A DNA stretch of 64,000 bases from positions 1 to 64,000 of the forward strand of contig NZ_JAQBIE010000019.1 of assembly GCF_028294535.1 (NCBI RefSeq), in the 5' to 3' direction. Numbering within the stretch: the stretch's first letter is position 1; every line of letters begins with the position of its first letter. Below are positions 1 to 8,917 of the stretch, piece by piece. The notes under the pieces are model-generated. The model was not told the DNA's origin. It worked only from the letters and a program-made list of their open reading frames with translations, and did not search any database. A program made the translations under genes and the position numbers. The stretch comes from Paracoccus onchidii (lineage in GTDB: Bacteria; Pseudomonadota; Alphaproteobacteria; Rhodobacterales; Rhodobacteraceae).

Positions 1-146
1 TCGCCACCCCGCGCGAACAAACGTCGACGAAGCCAACCCAGTCGCGCAGAAAAACTGAGACCATGCCGCTTCCGAGACATCAGAACAAACCTTCCAAATC
101 TAAAAAACAGAAAACCAGGGGGCGGGCATGCGGATCATGGCATTTG

Positions 147-1157
147 TCATAATGACCCAAGCAGATTGGCGCTGTCGGGCATTCGGGCCAGGCTTCTATC
201 CAGATATGCCCGCCAACGGGGACCGCGTTCGCGGGCGTCTTCATGTGCGTCCAGCAGATCGTCGGGTCGATCCTGTGCCAATGCTTCGATCAGGAATGCG
301 GCTTGTGCGCGATCCTTGTGGGATTTCAGCCGGTCATCATCGCGTCGGCGGGCTGCAACGATCAGTTTGTGGATCGCATAGCGTTCAGGCCGGGGAATTT
401 GCACCAACACCCCGCTGCGATACGGGATGGCGGCCTGGATCGGCTGTGCGATCAGATAGTTCAGATGATGCAAAGCCTGCGCCTGAACCCCAAGTGCGGG
501 CAGATCGCGCAACCCTTCATGCTGGAAAGCCGGTGTCAGGAATTCCACCAGCGCATGTCCAGAGGTCTGACGCCAGCGCCATGTTCGCCCCGGTTCCAGG
601 CTCGGAGCGGGTGTGAAATCGAACTCGGACAGCACCTTTTGCACGGGTGGTGCGGCAACATCATCAAGGGCCAGCGACAGGCGCTCAAAGCTGGCAATGT
701 CCAGATCGTCGGTTTGTGCCGCCTGCGTCAGATCGTAACGCAGGTTCAGTTCGCCTTCATACAGCCTGAACGCATGCGTGCCGACCACTGTGCCGCCCAG
801 CCGAAACACCCCTGCGGCTGCCAGCGCGGCCATCAGGCTGCCGGTGGTGGGATCAAGCCCAAGATAGCCCTCGGCGCGCAACAGCCGGACAAGGCGCGAT
901 CGGGCCCGCCTTCGTTGCTCGGCCGGTTCGCGGGCCTCGCGATGGCGGGCAATTCGCGACGCCAGATCGGGGGTATCTTCACCGATATAGTGTTTGCGGA
1001 CCTGATTTCCGATCCGAAAGCTGTCATACCAATAAACGCGGCCGTTGCGTTCAACCCGCGTCGGGGTGCCGCGCAACTCTGAAATGCGTTCGTCCTTCAG
1101 CGCATGCAGCAGATCATGATAGGCCGCATGCGCCAGATTGCTATGTCGCGACACCAT
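147..1157 (-). CDS. GSU2403-type nucleotidyltransferase-fold protein
   Basis: The 336-aa product resembles the GSU2403/NTP_transf_8 group of nucleotidyltransferase-fold proteins. An N-terminal helical part with a WYDSFRIGNQ stretch precedes the fold. The helix-capping GGTVVGTHAF is at about residues 121-130 and the metal-binding DDLDIA (D-x-D) at about 150-155. No signal peptide or membrane segment is visible. The frame is open to 1211, but I place the start at 1157 because the extra 18 residues would lie across a cluster of inverted repeats that looks like operator DNA. The biological substrate of the family is not established. Some distant nucleotidyltransferase-fold relatives act as toxins, which is inference only here. 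It is monocistronic in the window and transcribed in the same direction as the aldolase operon 70 bp upstream. Confidence 0.75.
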   Translation of the reverse strand: MVSRHSNLAHAAYHDLLHALKDERISELRGTPTRVERNGRVYWYDSFRIGNQVRKHYIGEDTPDLASRIARHREAREPAEQRRRARSRLVRLLRAEGYLGLDPTTGSLMAALAAAGVFRLGGTVVGTHAFRLYEGELNLRYDLTQAAQTDDLDIASFERLSLALDDVAAPPVQKVLSEFDFTPAPSLEPGRTWRWRQTSGHALVEFLTPAFQHEGLRDLPALGVQAQALHHLNYLIAQPIQAAIPYRSGVLVQIPRPERYAIHKLIVAARRRDDDRLKSHKDRAQAAFLIEALAQDRPDDLLDAHEDARERGPRWRAYLDRSLARMPDSANLLGSL

Positions 1158-1223
1158 GTTCAACAATCCTTTCGAATGTTGAATACATGAATGTTCAACA
1201 AATGAAAACATTGTTGAACATTC
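1156..1223. promoter_or_regulatory. Cluster of TTGTTGAACA-type operator repeats
   Basis: Four copies of one element lie within 68 bp at the start of the nucleotidyltransferase-fold gene. ATGTTCAACAAT is at 1156-1167, AATGTTGAAT (partial) at 1175-1184, GAATGTTCAACAA at 1189-1201 and its exact inverse TTGTTGAACATTC at 1211-1223. The last two form a 13-bp perfect inverted repeat with a 9-bp spacer. The first copy covers the proposed start codon. The arrangement suggests cooperative repressor binding, possibly autoregulation. No dedicated regulator gene is adjacent. Confidence 0.55.
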
Positions 1224-1227
1224 TCGC

Positions 1228-1887
1228 TCAATCTGTCGATTTCAATCCGTAATCCGAAAACTTTGCCAGCGCTTCGTTAATATCGTCTTCGCTCAACAAG
1301 ACCGGCCCACCAATCGTCATGGACAAACAGTATTGCCGCGCGATCGCCTCTAGCTCGACGGCGCGCCACATGGCTTTTTCGAGGTTTTCGCCCAGGGTGA
1401 TCATGCCATGATTTGCCATCAGGCAAGCCGTCCGATCCTGCAATGCATCCAGGGCAAGTTCGGACAGTCTGGCTGTTCCGAACGTGGCATATCCGGAACA
1501 GCGGACGTCCATGCCGCCGAAGCTTGCGATCATGTAATGCACGGGCGGGATGGGTTTGCGCGCAATGGCCAGCGTCGTGCAATAGGTCGGATGGGCGTGA
1601 ACCACGGCTGTCATGTCCGGCCGCGCCTTCAGGATATCGTAATGGAAACGCCATTCGGTCGAAGGCCTGAGCGGCCCCGACCATGCGCCATATTCGCCAT
1701 CCAAGGGCATTTCGGCGATCATCTCGGGCGTCATGTCCTCATAGGGGGTTGCCGAGGGCGTGATCAGCACCTTGTCGCCGCAGCGCACCGAAATATTGCC
1801 CGAGGTTCCCTGATTGATGCCCAGGCTGTTCATGTTCTGACAGCTGGCCACAATCGCCTGGCGAAGCTGGATTTCGCTTAGTTGCAT
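1228..1887 (-). CDS. Class II aldolase/adducin family sugar-phosphate aldolase
   Basis: This 219-aa protein has the normal length of the L-fuculose-phosphate/L-ribulose-phosphate class II aldolase family, cytoplasmic zinc enzymes that cleave or epimerise ketose phosphates. The zinc-binding His pair is H97/H99 in VVHAHPTYC and the third His is H160 in MANHGMI. The acidic residue before them is E78 in RPSTEWRFH, and NQGTSGNISVR forms the phosphate-binding turn. It is the last gene of the minus-strand operon, 9 bp after the 2-hydroxyacid dehydrogenase. With the EryA-like kinase in the same operon, it probably cleaves the phosphorylated product of that kinase into dihydroxyacetone phosphate or a C2/C3 aldehyde. 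The exact substrate cannot be read from sequence. Confidence 0.85.
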   Translation of the reverse strand: MQLSEIQLRQAIVASCQNMNSLGINQGTSGNISVRCGDKVLITPSATPYEDMTPEMIAEMPLDGEYGAWSGPLRPSTEWRFHYDILKARPDMTAVVHAHPTYCTTLAIARKPIPPVHYMIASFGGMDVRCSGYATFGTARLSELALDALQDRTACLMANHGMITLGENLEKAMWRAVELEAIARQYCLSMTIGGPVLLSEDDINEALAKFSDYGLKSTD

Positions 1888-1896
1888 AATTCTTCC

Positions 1897-2937
1897 TCAG
1901 CTGGGATTCATGGGGGGCTCGCCGTCCAGCCAGCGGCGGATTTCCTCGGCGGCCTTGCCGGCGGCAACGCGGACCGTGCGCAATGACGCGCCCGCGATAT
2001 GAGGTGTCAGCGTGACATTGGGCAGGCTGAGCAAGGGGGAATCCGCGGGAACCGGTTCGAAGGCGAATGTTTCCAGCATTGCGCCGCGCAGATGGCCGCT
2101 TTGCAACGCCTCGATCAATGCATCGTAATCCATAAGCGGTCCGCGCGCCGTGTTCACCACATAAGCGCCCTTCTTCATCTTGGCGAAGGCCTCGGCGTTC
2201 ATCATGCCGGTGGTTTCCGGGGTGACACGTGGGTGCATGGTCACCACATCGGATTGTTCCAGCAACCTGTCCAGGGATACTTGTTCGACGCCGCCATCCA
2301 GATCATCGGCGCTCAGTTGAACATAGGGGTCCGCAACCAGGATCCGGCAGCCGAAGGCCCGCAGAATACGCACCACCCGCGCACCGATATGACCGTAGCC
2401 GATCACACCGACCGTCATGTCACACAATTCGTCCCCGATGACATCCGCACGGTAAAGATCGGTGCGATAGTTTCCGGCCTTCATCGCCTCGTGGCCGCGG
2501 CCCAGATTGCGGATCTCGGCGATCATCGCACCTATCGTGAACTCGGCCACGGCGCTGGCATTGCGTCCGGGGGTGTTGACGACGGTAATTCCACGGGCCT
2601 TGGCGGCGGCAACGTCCACGTTGACCGGCCCGCCCCGCGACACCGCGATCAATTTCAGATCGGGCATCTTGTCCATCATCTCGGCGGAAACGGGGGCGTG
2701 ATGGGTCACCAGAACCGGCGCATTGCCGATATGCTGCATAACGACATCGGGGTCGCCCTGATATTCGCGCAAACCTTCGATCCGCGGCTCTGAATAGCCT
2801 TGGATGATCGGGTCATCCGGCCAGCCAAAGTCCAGATTGCGGCACTGGACGCGATCACCGCATATATCGAGAATGGCTTTTTCAAAGATCTCCGACAACA
2901 TGAACTGGTCGCCGATGATGGCTATATCCTTGGTCAT
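1897..2937 (-). CDS. D-2-hydroxyacid dehydrogenase, NAD-dependent
   Basis: A 346-aa cytoplasmic oxidoreductase of the D-isomer-specific 2-hydroxyacid dehydrogenase (SerA/formate dehydrogenase-like) family. The Rossmann motif GVIGYGHIG is at about residues 177-185. The catalytic Arg is R265 in NTARGPLMD and the catalytic His is H313 in TPHIAGAS. The start at 2937 is favoured because its ATG overlaps the TGA of the upstream kinase (ATGA coupling); an upstream in-frame Met at 2973 would add 12 residues inside the kinase gene. Its placement between a sugar kinase and an aldolase suggests it interconverts a hydroxy and a keto acid in the same pathway. Substrate unknown. Confidence 0.85.
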   Translation of the reverse strand: MTKDIAIIGDQFMLSEIFEKAILDICGDRVQCRNLDFGWPDDPIIQGYSEPRIEGLREYQGDPDVVMQHIGNAPVLVTHHAPVSAEMMDKMPDLKLIAVSRGGPVNVDVAAAKARGITVVNTPGRNASAVAEFTIGAMIAEIRNLGRGHEAMKAGNYRTDLYRADVIGDELCDMTVGVIGYGHIGARVVRILRAFGCRILVADPYVQLSADDLDGGVEQVSLDRLLEQSDVVTMHPRVTPETTGMMNAEAFAKMKKGAYVVNTARGPLMDYDALIEALQSGHLRGAMLETFAFEPVPADSPLLSLPNVTLTPHIAGASLRTVRVAAGKAAEEIRRWLDGEPPMNPS

Positions 2938-4493
2938 TTCATTCCCTCGCGCATATTTGCCTGTGCCTGCCATACCGGCTGCATTGCCAGGCGTGTTTCC
3001 CTGAAAACCTGAAAAAGCCCGTCATAGGTGCGGGCCAGCTGTTGATCCGGCATGACAGCATCACGCAATAGCGGCGTCACCCAGGCATCCGCCGCCGCAC
3101 CGATGTCATCGAAGATGCCGACCCTTACCGCCGCGATCATCGCAGCCCCGGCCGCGCCGGCTTCATCCTGTGCGACATTGCGCACGGGCCGGTTAAGCGC
3201 CGATGCCAGAATTGTTTTCATCGCCGAGGATCGCGCGCCCCCGCCGGTGATGCGTATTTCGGCGGGGGTTCCCCCCATCGCGTCATAGCAGTCACGCGCC
3301 GACAGCGCCAAGCCGTCATAGACCGCACGCATCATGTCAAACCAGCCCGTCGAAGAATCAAGGCCACCAAAACTTGCGCGGGCTGCGGGGTCCAGGAATG
3401 GTCCCCGTTCGCCACCTGGCAGGATGTATGGATGATACATCGCGCGCCCCGGCGAGGCGGAAATAACCTTGTCATCCAGTCCTGCCAATATTTGCGCCGG
3501 ATCGCGCGCAACCCCTTCGGCAGCCAGGATTTCGCAGGCGATACCGATCATCCAGTCGATATTGACCGTCGCCCCCATATTTGTCTGGAACTGCGCAAAG
3601 GCCGTGCCCGGAAAACCTATCGTATAGCCCGTGCGGGCCTTGTTCAGAACAACGTTTTCAGCGTTCTCGACAAAACGCATGTGAACCCCGGTCGACCCCA
3701 TGATGGTCAGGCCGGGTTGCAGTTCGGCGTCATACAGCCCCGCCGCCATCGCCGAGCACATGATGTCGATCGCCCCCAGACATACCGGCAACCCCCGTGG
3801 CAGACCGGTGAGCGTCGCCGCCTCTGGCGAAAGCCCGTGATCGCTGATGGCCCCATCGACGATCGGGGGCATCAGGTGGCGCAACCCCGCCAGACCACAG
3901 GCGTCGATCACCGCCTCGGAATAAGTGCGCGACGCCATGTCGCCAAAGTTCAGCACCGCTTCGCTCGGGTCGGTGGCCACAGCGCCCGTCAGGCAATAAT
4001 ACAGCCAGTCCTTGCAATGCAGCGCCGCCGCCGCGCGGTCCAATTGCCTGGGGGCATCTTTCTGCATCCACAAAAGCTGTGATCGCATCTGGCACGGGTT
4101 CACCCCGGTTCCGGTACTGTCATAGATCAGCGGATAGTTCCGATCCGCCGTGATCGCCAACGCTTGTTCGGAAGCACGGGCATCAACCCAAAGCATCGCA
4201 TCTTGAACGGGTCGGCCGTCAGCATCGATCAGCCAGGTGCCATCACCCTGCCCGGTTACACCAATCGCCACTGCACGTTGTGCAATGTCCGGCAGCTGCT
4301 CGCTCAGCCCTTTCAGCACTGCCGCAGCATCGCCCCAGGTACGGGCCATGTCTTGCGTGGCCGCCCCGGACGGCAGGCTGCAATAGCTGTTCTTGCGGCT
4401 GCAGACGGCGACCTGACGACCTTTCTGGTCAAAGGCTACCGCCTTGATGACCGAGGTTCCTGCGTCCAGTCCGATGATGATGGGACTATTCAT
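2934..4493 (-). CDS. FGGY-family carbohydrate kinase, EryA (erythritol kinase)-like
   Basis: The 519-aa product has the full length of FGGY kinases, which phosphorylate sugars or polyols with ATP. The N-terminal phosphate-binding IIGLDAGTSVIKAVAFD opens the first actin-like domain. QGDGTWL and HCKDWLYY..TDPSEA closely match what I know of rhizobial/Brucella erythritol kinases. The C-terminal ATPase part carries RITGGGARSS and DEAGAAGAAM. It is separated from the sulfatase upstream by 279 bp of lower-GC DNA and overlaps the dehydrogenase downstream by 4 bp. The eryB/C/D partners of a true erythritol operon are absent, so I assign only a polyol or ketose kinase role. No strong Shine-Dalgarno precedes this start. 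Confidence 0.85.
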   Translation of the reverse strand: MNSPIIIGLDAGTSVIKAVAFDQKGRQVAVCSRKNSYCSLPSGAATQDMARTWGDAAAVLKGLSEQLPDIAQRAVAIGVTGQGDGTWLIDADGRPVQDAMLWVDARASEQALAITADRNYPLIYDSTGTGVNPCQMRSQLLWMQKDAPRQLDRAAAALHCKDWLYYCLTGAVATDPSEAVLNFGDMASRTYSEAVIDACGLAGLRHLMPPIVDGAISDHGLSPEAATLTGLPRGLPVCLGAIDIMCSAMAAGLYDAELQPGLTIMGSTGVHMRFVENAENVVLNKARTGYTIGFPGTAFAQFQTNMGATVNIDWMIGIACEILAAEGVARDPAQILAGLDDKVISASPGRAMYHPYILPGGERGPFLDPAARASFGGLDSSTGWFDMMRAVYDGLALSARDCYDAMGGTPAEIRITGGGARSSAMKTILASALNRPVRNVAQDEAGAAGAAMIAAVRVGIFDDIGAAADAWVTPLLRDAVMPDQQLARTYDGLFQVFRETRLAMQPVWQAQANMREGMK

Positions 4494-4772
4494 GCCGCAA
4501 CACCATCATGAACAATCTCACGTGGAATCTTGCTTTCTGGTATAAATAGTTGCTTTTTATAACTTAATTTAAATTCACAGACCGTTGGATCGGCCGCCGA
4601 ACCCGAGGTCGGAAGCAGCCCCTTTTCGCCACAATCCGTCAAAGCAGAAGGCGTAGAATAGAGAGAGTTTTTAATCCATTCTATACAACGCATTGAGGTG
4701 AATACCTTTACTATCGCATAAGGTTCCGTCGGCGGGACGCCATCGGGCGCCCCAGCCTTATTTCCACGCCGA
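4494..4772. other. AT-richer gap inside the sulfatase-kinase operon
   Basis: These 279 bp separate two co-directional genes in an operon whose other junctions are about 35 bp or less. The stretch is clearly richer in A+T than the flanking genes, especially 4535-4575. On the minus strand one frame stays open through the whole gap and into the sulfatase gene, but it has no good start, no recognisable protein motif and a shadow-like composition. It may hold an internal promoter for the kinase-dehydrogenase-aldolase part or be the scar of an insertion or deletion. I see no terminator hairpin. Confidence 0.4.
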
Positions 4773-7040
4773 TCAGTCCTGGCTTTCATAGTCATGTGGC
4801 CCGGCAATGTCGGTGCCCAGGGTGATGCGGACATGATCGATGTCACCCGCAAACGGGAATGCGCCTTGTTCAGCATAAGCCGGGCTGACCTGCGAACCGG
4901 CATCTCTGCCAAGGCTCAGTCCTTCCCATTCCATGAAGTATTTATACGTCTCGGGAATATCGATCTGGCTCAACTCCTGTCCATTTACGGACAAATGACC
5001 AATCCCTTTGCAAATGCCTGTTTTCTCGAAACGATAGCGAATGTCGAGCCAGTCATCCTGATCCGGGACGGGCGCTTCGGTCCGCAGCATTTGTTCATAG
5101 AAGTTGTAGTCGTGAACGATCTTCCCGTCTTTCACATACAGGCTATAGCCGCCGCACAGGCCGCCGCAGGCCAGAATGACGCCTTCGCCATTCTCCGAAA
5201 TCCTGACGCGGGCGTCGATCTGATAGGATCGATCCATTGTGAATGGCACCGCCCCACCGGGAATGTTGGTCATGCCCGGATAGAACACATATTCCTGTTG
5301 AATGCGGGGCGAATCCTTGCGCGGTCGCGCCATCGCGCGCCTTTCGGCAAAGCCGCGATCATCAAGGGGCAGGATGTCATAGCGCCCGGCCTCGGCCCAC
5401 CACAGTTCGATCATCTTGCGCAACCGGTCTGGCTCTTTGTGGGCCAGGTCGTTCTGCTCGGCGAAATCTTCGGCAACATGATACAGTTCCCACTGATCGT
5501 CGTCATAGTCCGAGTAACGCTTGTGATAGGCGACGGCTTTCCAGCCATCATGCCAGATTGCTCGGTGGCCGAACATCTCGAAGACCTGCGTGCGCTTATG
5601 CGTGGGCTGGTCCTTGTCATTGAACGAATACAGCATGCTGGTGCCGTGGATGTTCATCTGAGGAACGCCCCTGATCATTGACGGTGCCTCGGTGCCGGCC
5701 GCCTCGAGAATGGTCGGAACGATATCCATGACATGATGGAACTGGTTGCGAACCCCGCCTTGTTCCTTGATGCCCTTGGGCCAATGCACGATCATAGGGT
5801 CCTGAACCCCGCCTGCATGGGTGTTCTGCTTGTAACGGCGCAGCGGTGTGTTTTCGACCTGTGCCCAGCCAATCGGATAGTTGTTCTTGGCGCGCTTGGT
5901 GCCGATATTGTCGAGCCGTTCCAGATTGAAGTCGAAAGGCTCGGCATCCATGTTTTCGTAGAAGGTGGTGCTGGTCGAGCCGTGGATCTGCCCTTCCTGG
6001 CTGGCGCCGTTGTCGGACAGCAGGAAGATGATCGTGTTGTCCTTTTTGCCCAGGGCTTCCAGATGGGCGAACAGGCGTCCCAGTTCCTTGTCCGTGTGGT
6101 CGAGGAAAGCTGCGTAAGCCTCTTCGAACTTGCAATAAAGTTTCTTCTGATCGTCAGACAGGCTGTCCCAGGGTTCCACGCCCTCGTTGCGCGGAACAAG
6201 CCCGGTTCCCTTTGGAACGATGCCCATTTCGATCTGGCGCGCCAGCCGCTGCTCGCGGACCTTGTCCCACCCCGCGTCGAAGCGGCCCTTGTATTTGTCC
6301 AGGAATTCCTGCGGTGCCTGATGCGGAGAATGCATCGCGCCGGGGGCGAAATACATGAAAAACGGCTTCTTTGGGGCCAGTGAGACGTGATCGGTCAGGA
6401 ATTGACAGGCATTGTCGACCAGATCTTCGTTCAGGGTATAACCTTCGTCCGGCTTCCGCGGAGGCTCGACATGCTGGTTGTCACGCACCAGGGCCGGACG
6501 GAACTGATCGGACAGCGCCTCAAGGAAACCATAGTATTTCGAGAACCCGCGCCCCAGGGGCCACTGGTCGAACGGCCCCACCGCCGAGGTCTGGTCGACG
6601 GGCGCAAGGTGCCATTTGCCGATCGCATAAGTGCTGTAGCCTTCGCCCGACAGCATTTCGGCAATCGTGCCTGCATTCTGGCGAATTGCACCGCGCTTGC
6701 TGGGGAAACCGCTATCGGCATTGGCGATGATCGACATGCCGACGGCATGGTGGTCGCGCCCCGTCAGCAAGGAAGCGCGTGTTGGCGAGCACAGGGCAGT
6801 GGTATGAAAGTTGTTATACCGCAGCCCGCCCTGTGCCAATGCATCGATATTGGGCGTGTCAATTTCACTGCCAAAGCAGCCGAGACTGCCAAAACCCATG
6901 TCATCGAACAGTATCACCAGCACATTCGGGCTGTCTTCATCGGGGCTTTGCGGTTCGGGCCACCAAGGGGTCGAATCCTTGTAGGTCCGCCCGACATATC
7001 CCTTGAAGAGCTCGTGTGTGTTGTTGTGGGTGATACTCAT
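4773..7040 (-). CDS. Arylsulfatase (S1 sulfatase family, AtsD-like long form)
   Basis: A 755-aa formylglycine-dependent sulfatase that hydrolyses sulfate esters. The signature CSPTRASLLTGR begins at Cys84, the residue converted to formylglycine (C-x-P-x-R type), and the following LLTGR is typical. Metal-binding Asp46/Asp47 are in LFDDMGFGSLG and a second metal site is LLSDNGAS near residue 345. The C-terminal ~170 residues look like a separate beta-rich domain, as in the long actinobacterial and proteobacterial arylsulfatases. No signal peptide is visible, so a cytoplasmic enzyme acting on imported sulfate esters is likely. It lies 25 bp downstream of the ABC binding protein, as in ats-type loci. 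No maturase (FGE or anSME) is encoded in the window. Confidence 0.93.
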   Translation of the reverse strand: MSITHNNTHELFKGYVGRTYKDSTPWWPEPQSPDEDSPNVLVILFDDMGFGSLGCFGSEIDTPNIDALAQGGLRYNNFHTTALCSPTRASLLTGRDHHAVGMSIIANADSGFPSKRGAIRQNAGTIAEMLSGEGYSTYAIGKWHLAPVDQTSAVGPFDQWPLGRGFSKYYGFLEALSDQFRPALVRDNQHVEPPRKPDEGYTLNEDLVDNACQFLTDHVSLAPKKPFFMYFAPGAMHSPHQAPQEFLDKYKGRFDAGWDKVREQRLARQIEMGIVPKGTGLVPRNEGVEPWDSLSDDQKKLYCKFEEAYAAFLDHTDKELGRLFAHLEALGKKDNTIIFLLSDNGASQEGQIHGSTSTTFYENMDAEPFDFNLERLDNIGTKRAKNNYPIGWAQVENTPLRRYKQNTHAGGVQDPMIVHWPKGIKEQGGVRNQFHHVMDIVPTILEAAGTEAPSMIRGVPQMNIHGTSMLYSFNDKDQPTHKRTQVFEMFGHRAIWHDGWKAVAYHKRYSDYDDDQWELYHVAEDFAEQNDLAHKEPDRLRKMIELWWAEAGRYDILPLDDRGFAERRAMARPRKDSPRIQQEYVFYPGMTNIPGGAVPFTMDRSYQIDARVRISENGEGVILACGGLCGGYSLYVKDGKIVHDYNFYEQMLRTEAPVPDQDDWLDIRYRFEKTGICKGIGHLSVNGQELSQIDIPETYKYFMEWEGLSLGRDAGSQVSPAYAEQGAFPFAGDIDHVRITLGTDIAGPHDYESQD

Positions 7041-7065
7041 GATTCAATGACCTCCGATACGGATC

Positions 7066-8073
7066 TTATTCTTTTCTCAGGGCTTTTGCGGCTTGCAGGA
7101 TCGGCAATGCGCTGTCTTGCATGGCTGGCAGGTCGGGCACTTCGTCATAGGCCCCGGCGGCGACCAGCACCTCGGCACTGGCGACCAACGTGTCGATCGT
7201 GGCGCCACTTTCCATGTCGGCGATTGCTTCATCCAGAGTCTGGAAGTCACGCAGGCCAAACGCATATCCTGCGGTTTCCGGGGTGCCCTCGATCCCCGCA
7301 TCCTTGAAAAATTCCAGGGCAAGTTCCACGGTTTCGTCGGGATGTTCGCGGGTGTATTCGTTTCCGCGATAGACGGCTTCGACAAAGCGCGCCGCAGCGT
7401 CGGGATGTTCTTCCCAGAAGCGGCTGGTGACGATCAGCGGCACGATGATCGAGGTGCCAGCCACCTCGCCATCACACACGACCGTGTAGTTTTCCTTGTC
7501 CATCACGATGTCGAAATCGGCTGATGCGGCCGTGGTGCCTGCACCGATTTCGCCATTCAGCAACGATTGACGGGTTACAGGCGGGTCCAGCGGAACGATT
7601 TCCAGTTCGTCCTGAGCAACGCCGAAATGCTCGGCGCAGGCATAAAGCAGCTGGCTCCAGGTGGAATTCGGAACGGTTCCGACGCGGGTCTCGCGCAGGG
7701 CATCGGCCGGTGTGCCATCACCCAGGACGTCATTGCGCAGGATCAGCTTGATATTGCGATCTTCTTTCAGCATCGTGCCGACCGAGATCAGCTTGAACTT
7801 GTCCCACCCCGAGATCGCGGGCGGGCCGCCCGTCCAGCCGGCCTGCCAGTCGCCAGACACCCCCGATGCCAGAGCCGCGCCGCCATTGGGGAAATAGGTG
7901 ATCTCGACCTCCAGATCATTATCGGCGAAATAGCCAAGATGATCGGCAAGCCACAGCGGAAATCCCGTCTCATTGGGCTGGCTGTTCAGGTTGATTTGCA
8001 TCGGATCGGCAAAGGCGGCGCCCGCCATCAATGCACAGCTTGCCGTTGCAAGGATCATATTCTTGATTTTCAT
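7066..8073 (-). CDS. ABC transporter periplasmic binding protein, sulfonate/sulfate-ester/nitrate type
   Basis: A 335-aa periplasmic protein of the SsuA/TauA/NMT1-like family. Starting at 8073 gives a clear signal peptide (MKIKNMILATASCALMAGAAFA) and a GGGAGGAAAG ribosome site; the frame extends upstream to 8151 but that leader is not signal-like. The mature N-terminus begins PMQINLNSQPNETGFPLWLADHLGYF, the usual first strand and helix of this fold. It lies 34 bp downstream of the ATPase gene and 25 bp upstream of the sulfatase, so it most likely captures a sulfate ester or sulfonate for the neighbouring permeases. The exact ligand is inferred from gene order only. Confidence 0.87.
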   Translation of the reverse strand: MKIKNMILATASCALMAGAAFADPMQINLNSQPNETGFPLWLADHLGYFADNDLEVEITYFPNGGAALASGVSGDWQAGWTGGPPAISGWDKFKLISVGTMLKEDRNIKLILRNDVLGDGTPADALRETRVGTVPNSTWSQLLYACAEHFGVAQDELEIVPLDPPVTRQSLLNGEIGAGTTAASADFDIVMDKENYTVVCDGEVAGTSIIVPLIVTSRFWEEHPDAAARFVEAVYRGNEYTREHPDETVELALEFFKDAGIEGTPETAGYAFGLRDFQTLDEAIADMESGATIDTLVASAEVLVAAGAYDEVPDLPAMQDSALPILQAAKALRKE

Positions 8074-8107
8074 TGATCTTTCCTCCCTTTCAAAACCTTG
8101 TCGCCCG

Positions 8108-8905
8108 TTATTGGGCAATGATTTCTTCCCGAACCAGCGCCCAGATTTCACGCCGTGCGGCGATGAAATCGGGATGTTCGGCGGCCACCTCGATATCGCC
8201 GCGCTTCCAGACCACGTCGCGGGGCAGCGAGATTTCTTTCTTGATCCGTCCGGGACGGCGGCTCATGACGATGACGCGATCGCCAAGATAAACGGCCTCT
8301 TCCACGGAATGGGTGATGAAAAGCACGGTGTAATGGTGCTCGCGGTGAAGACGCTGCACCTCTTCCTGCAAGATGGTGCGGGTTTGCGCATCCAGCGCGC
8401 CGAATGGTTCATCCATCAACAGGATCTCGGGCTGCATCACCAGCGAACGGGCAATCGCCACGCGCTGCTGCATGCCCCCCGACAGCTCGCTTGGGTAAGC
8501 ATCGCGGAACTGTTCAAGCTTCATGATCTTCAGCTGTTCGACCAGCCGCCGTTCCTGTTCCTTGGCATCGACCCCACACATCTGAAGTCCGAACTTGATG
8601 TTCTGGGCAACCGTTTCCGAAGGGAACAACGCGAATTTCTGAAATACGACGCTGCGCTGCGGGCCAGGGGGGCCTGCGGGTTTGCCATCGACCAGGATCT
8701 CGCCTTCGGTCGGTTGCTCCAGCCCTGCGCCTACTGTCATCAGCGTTGATTTACCGCAACCTGACGGGCCGACGACGCAGATGAATTCGCCTTTCTGGAC
8801 AGCCAGCGAACAATTGTCCACGGCACAGACGCCAGTGTCCTTGGGGCCAAACCACTTGGTGATATTGCGCAGTTCCAGTTTGGGCGTGGATTGTTGGTTT
8901 TGCAT
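8108..8905 (-). CDS. ABC transporter ATPase, SsuB/TauB type
   Basis: A 265-aa nucleotide-binding subunit. Walker A GPSGCGKST is at residues 46-54, the signature LSGGMQQR at about 140 and Walker B ILLMDEPFGALD at about 160, followed by the H-loop in FITHSVEEAVYLGDRV. Length and motifs fit the nitrate/sulfonate/taurine subfamily. It lies 12 bp after the second permease and energises the two permeases encoded upstream. It is one of three ABC ATPase genes in the window and belongs clearly to this operon by spacing and strand. Confidence 0.93.
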   Translation of the reverse strand: MQNQQSTPKLELRNITKWFGPKDTGVCAVDNCSLAVQKGEFICVVGPSGCGKSTLMTVGAGLEQPTEGEILVDGKPAGPPGPQRSVVFQKFALFPSETVAQNIKFGLQMCGVDAKEQERRLVEQLKIMKLEQFRDAYPSELSGGMQQRVAIARSLVMQPEILLMDEPFGALDAQTRTILQEEVQRLHREHHYTVLFITHSVEEAVYLGDRVIVMSRRPGRIKKEISLPRDVVWKRGDIEVAAEHPDFIAARREIWALVREEIIAQ

Positions 8906-8917
8906 GATATTTTCCTA

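Noticed and set aside
2934..4493. Kinase as true erythritol kinase EryA
   Set aside because: Sequence is similar, but the eryB, eryC and eryD partners are absent and the operon has an aldolase and hydroxyacid dehydrogenase in their place, so the substrate is left open.
4490..4912. 140-codon minus-strand frame covering the sulfatase-kinase gap
   Set aside because: It begins deep inside the sulfatase gene in another frame, and its gap part has no motif or start signal.
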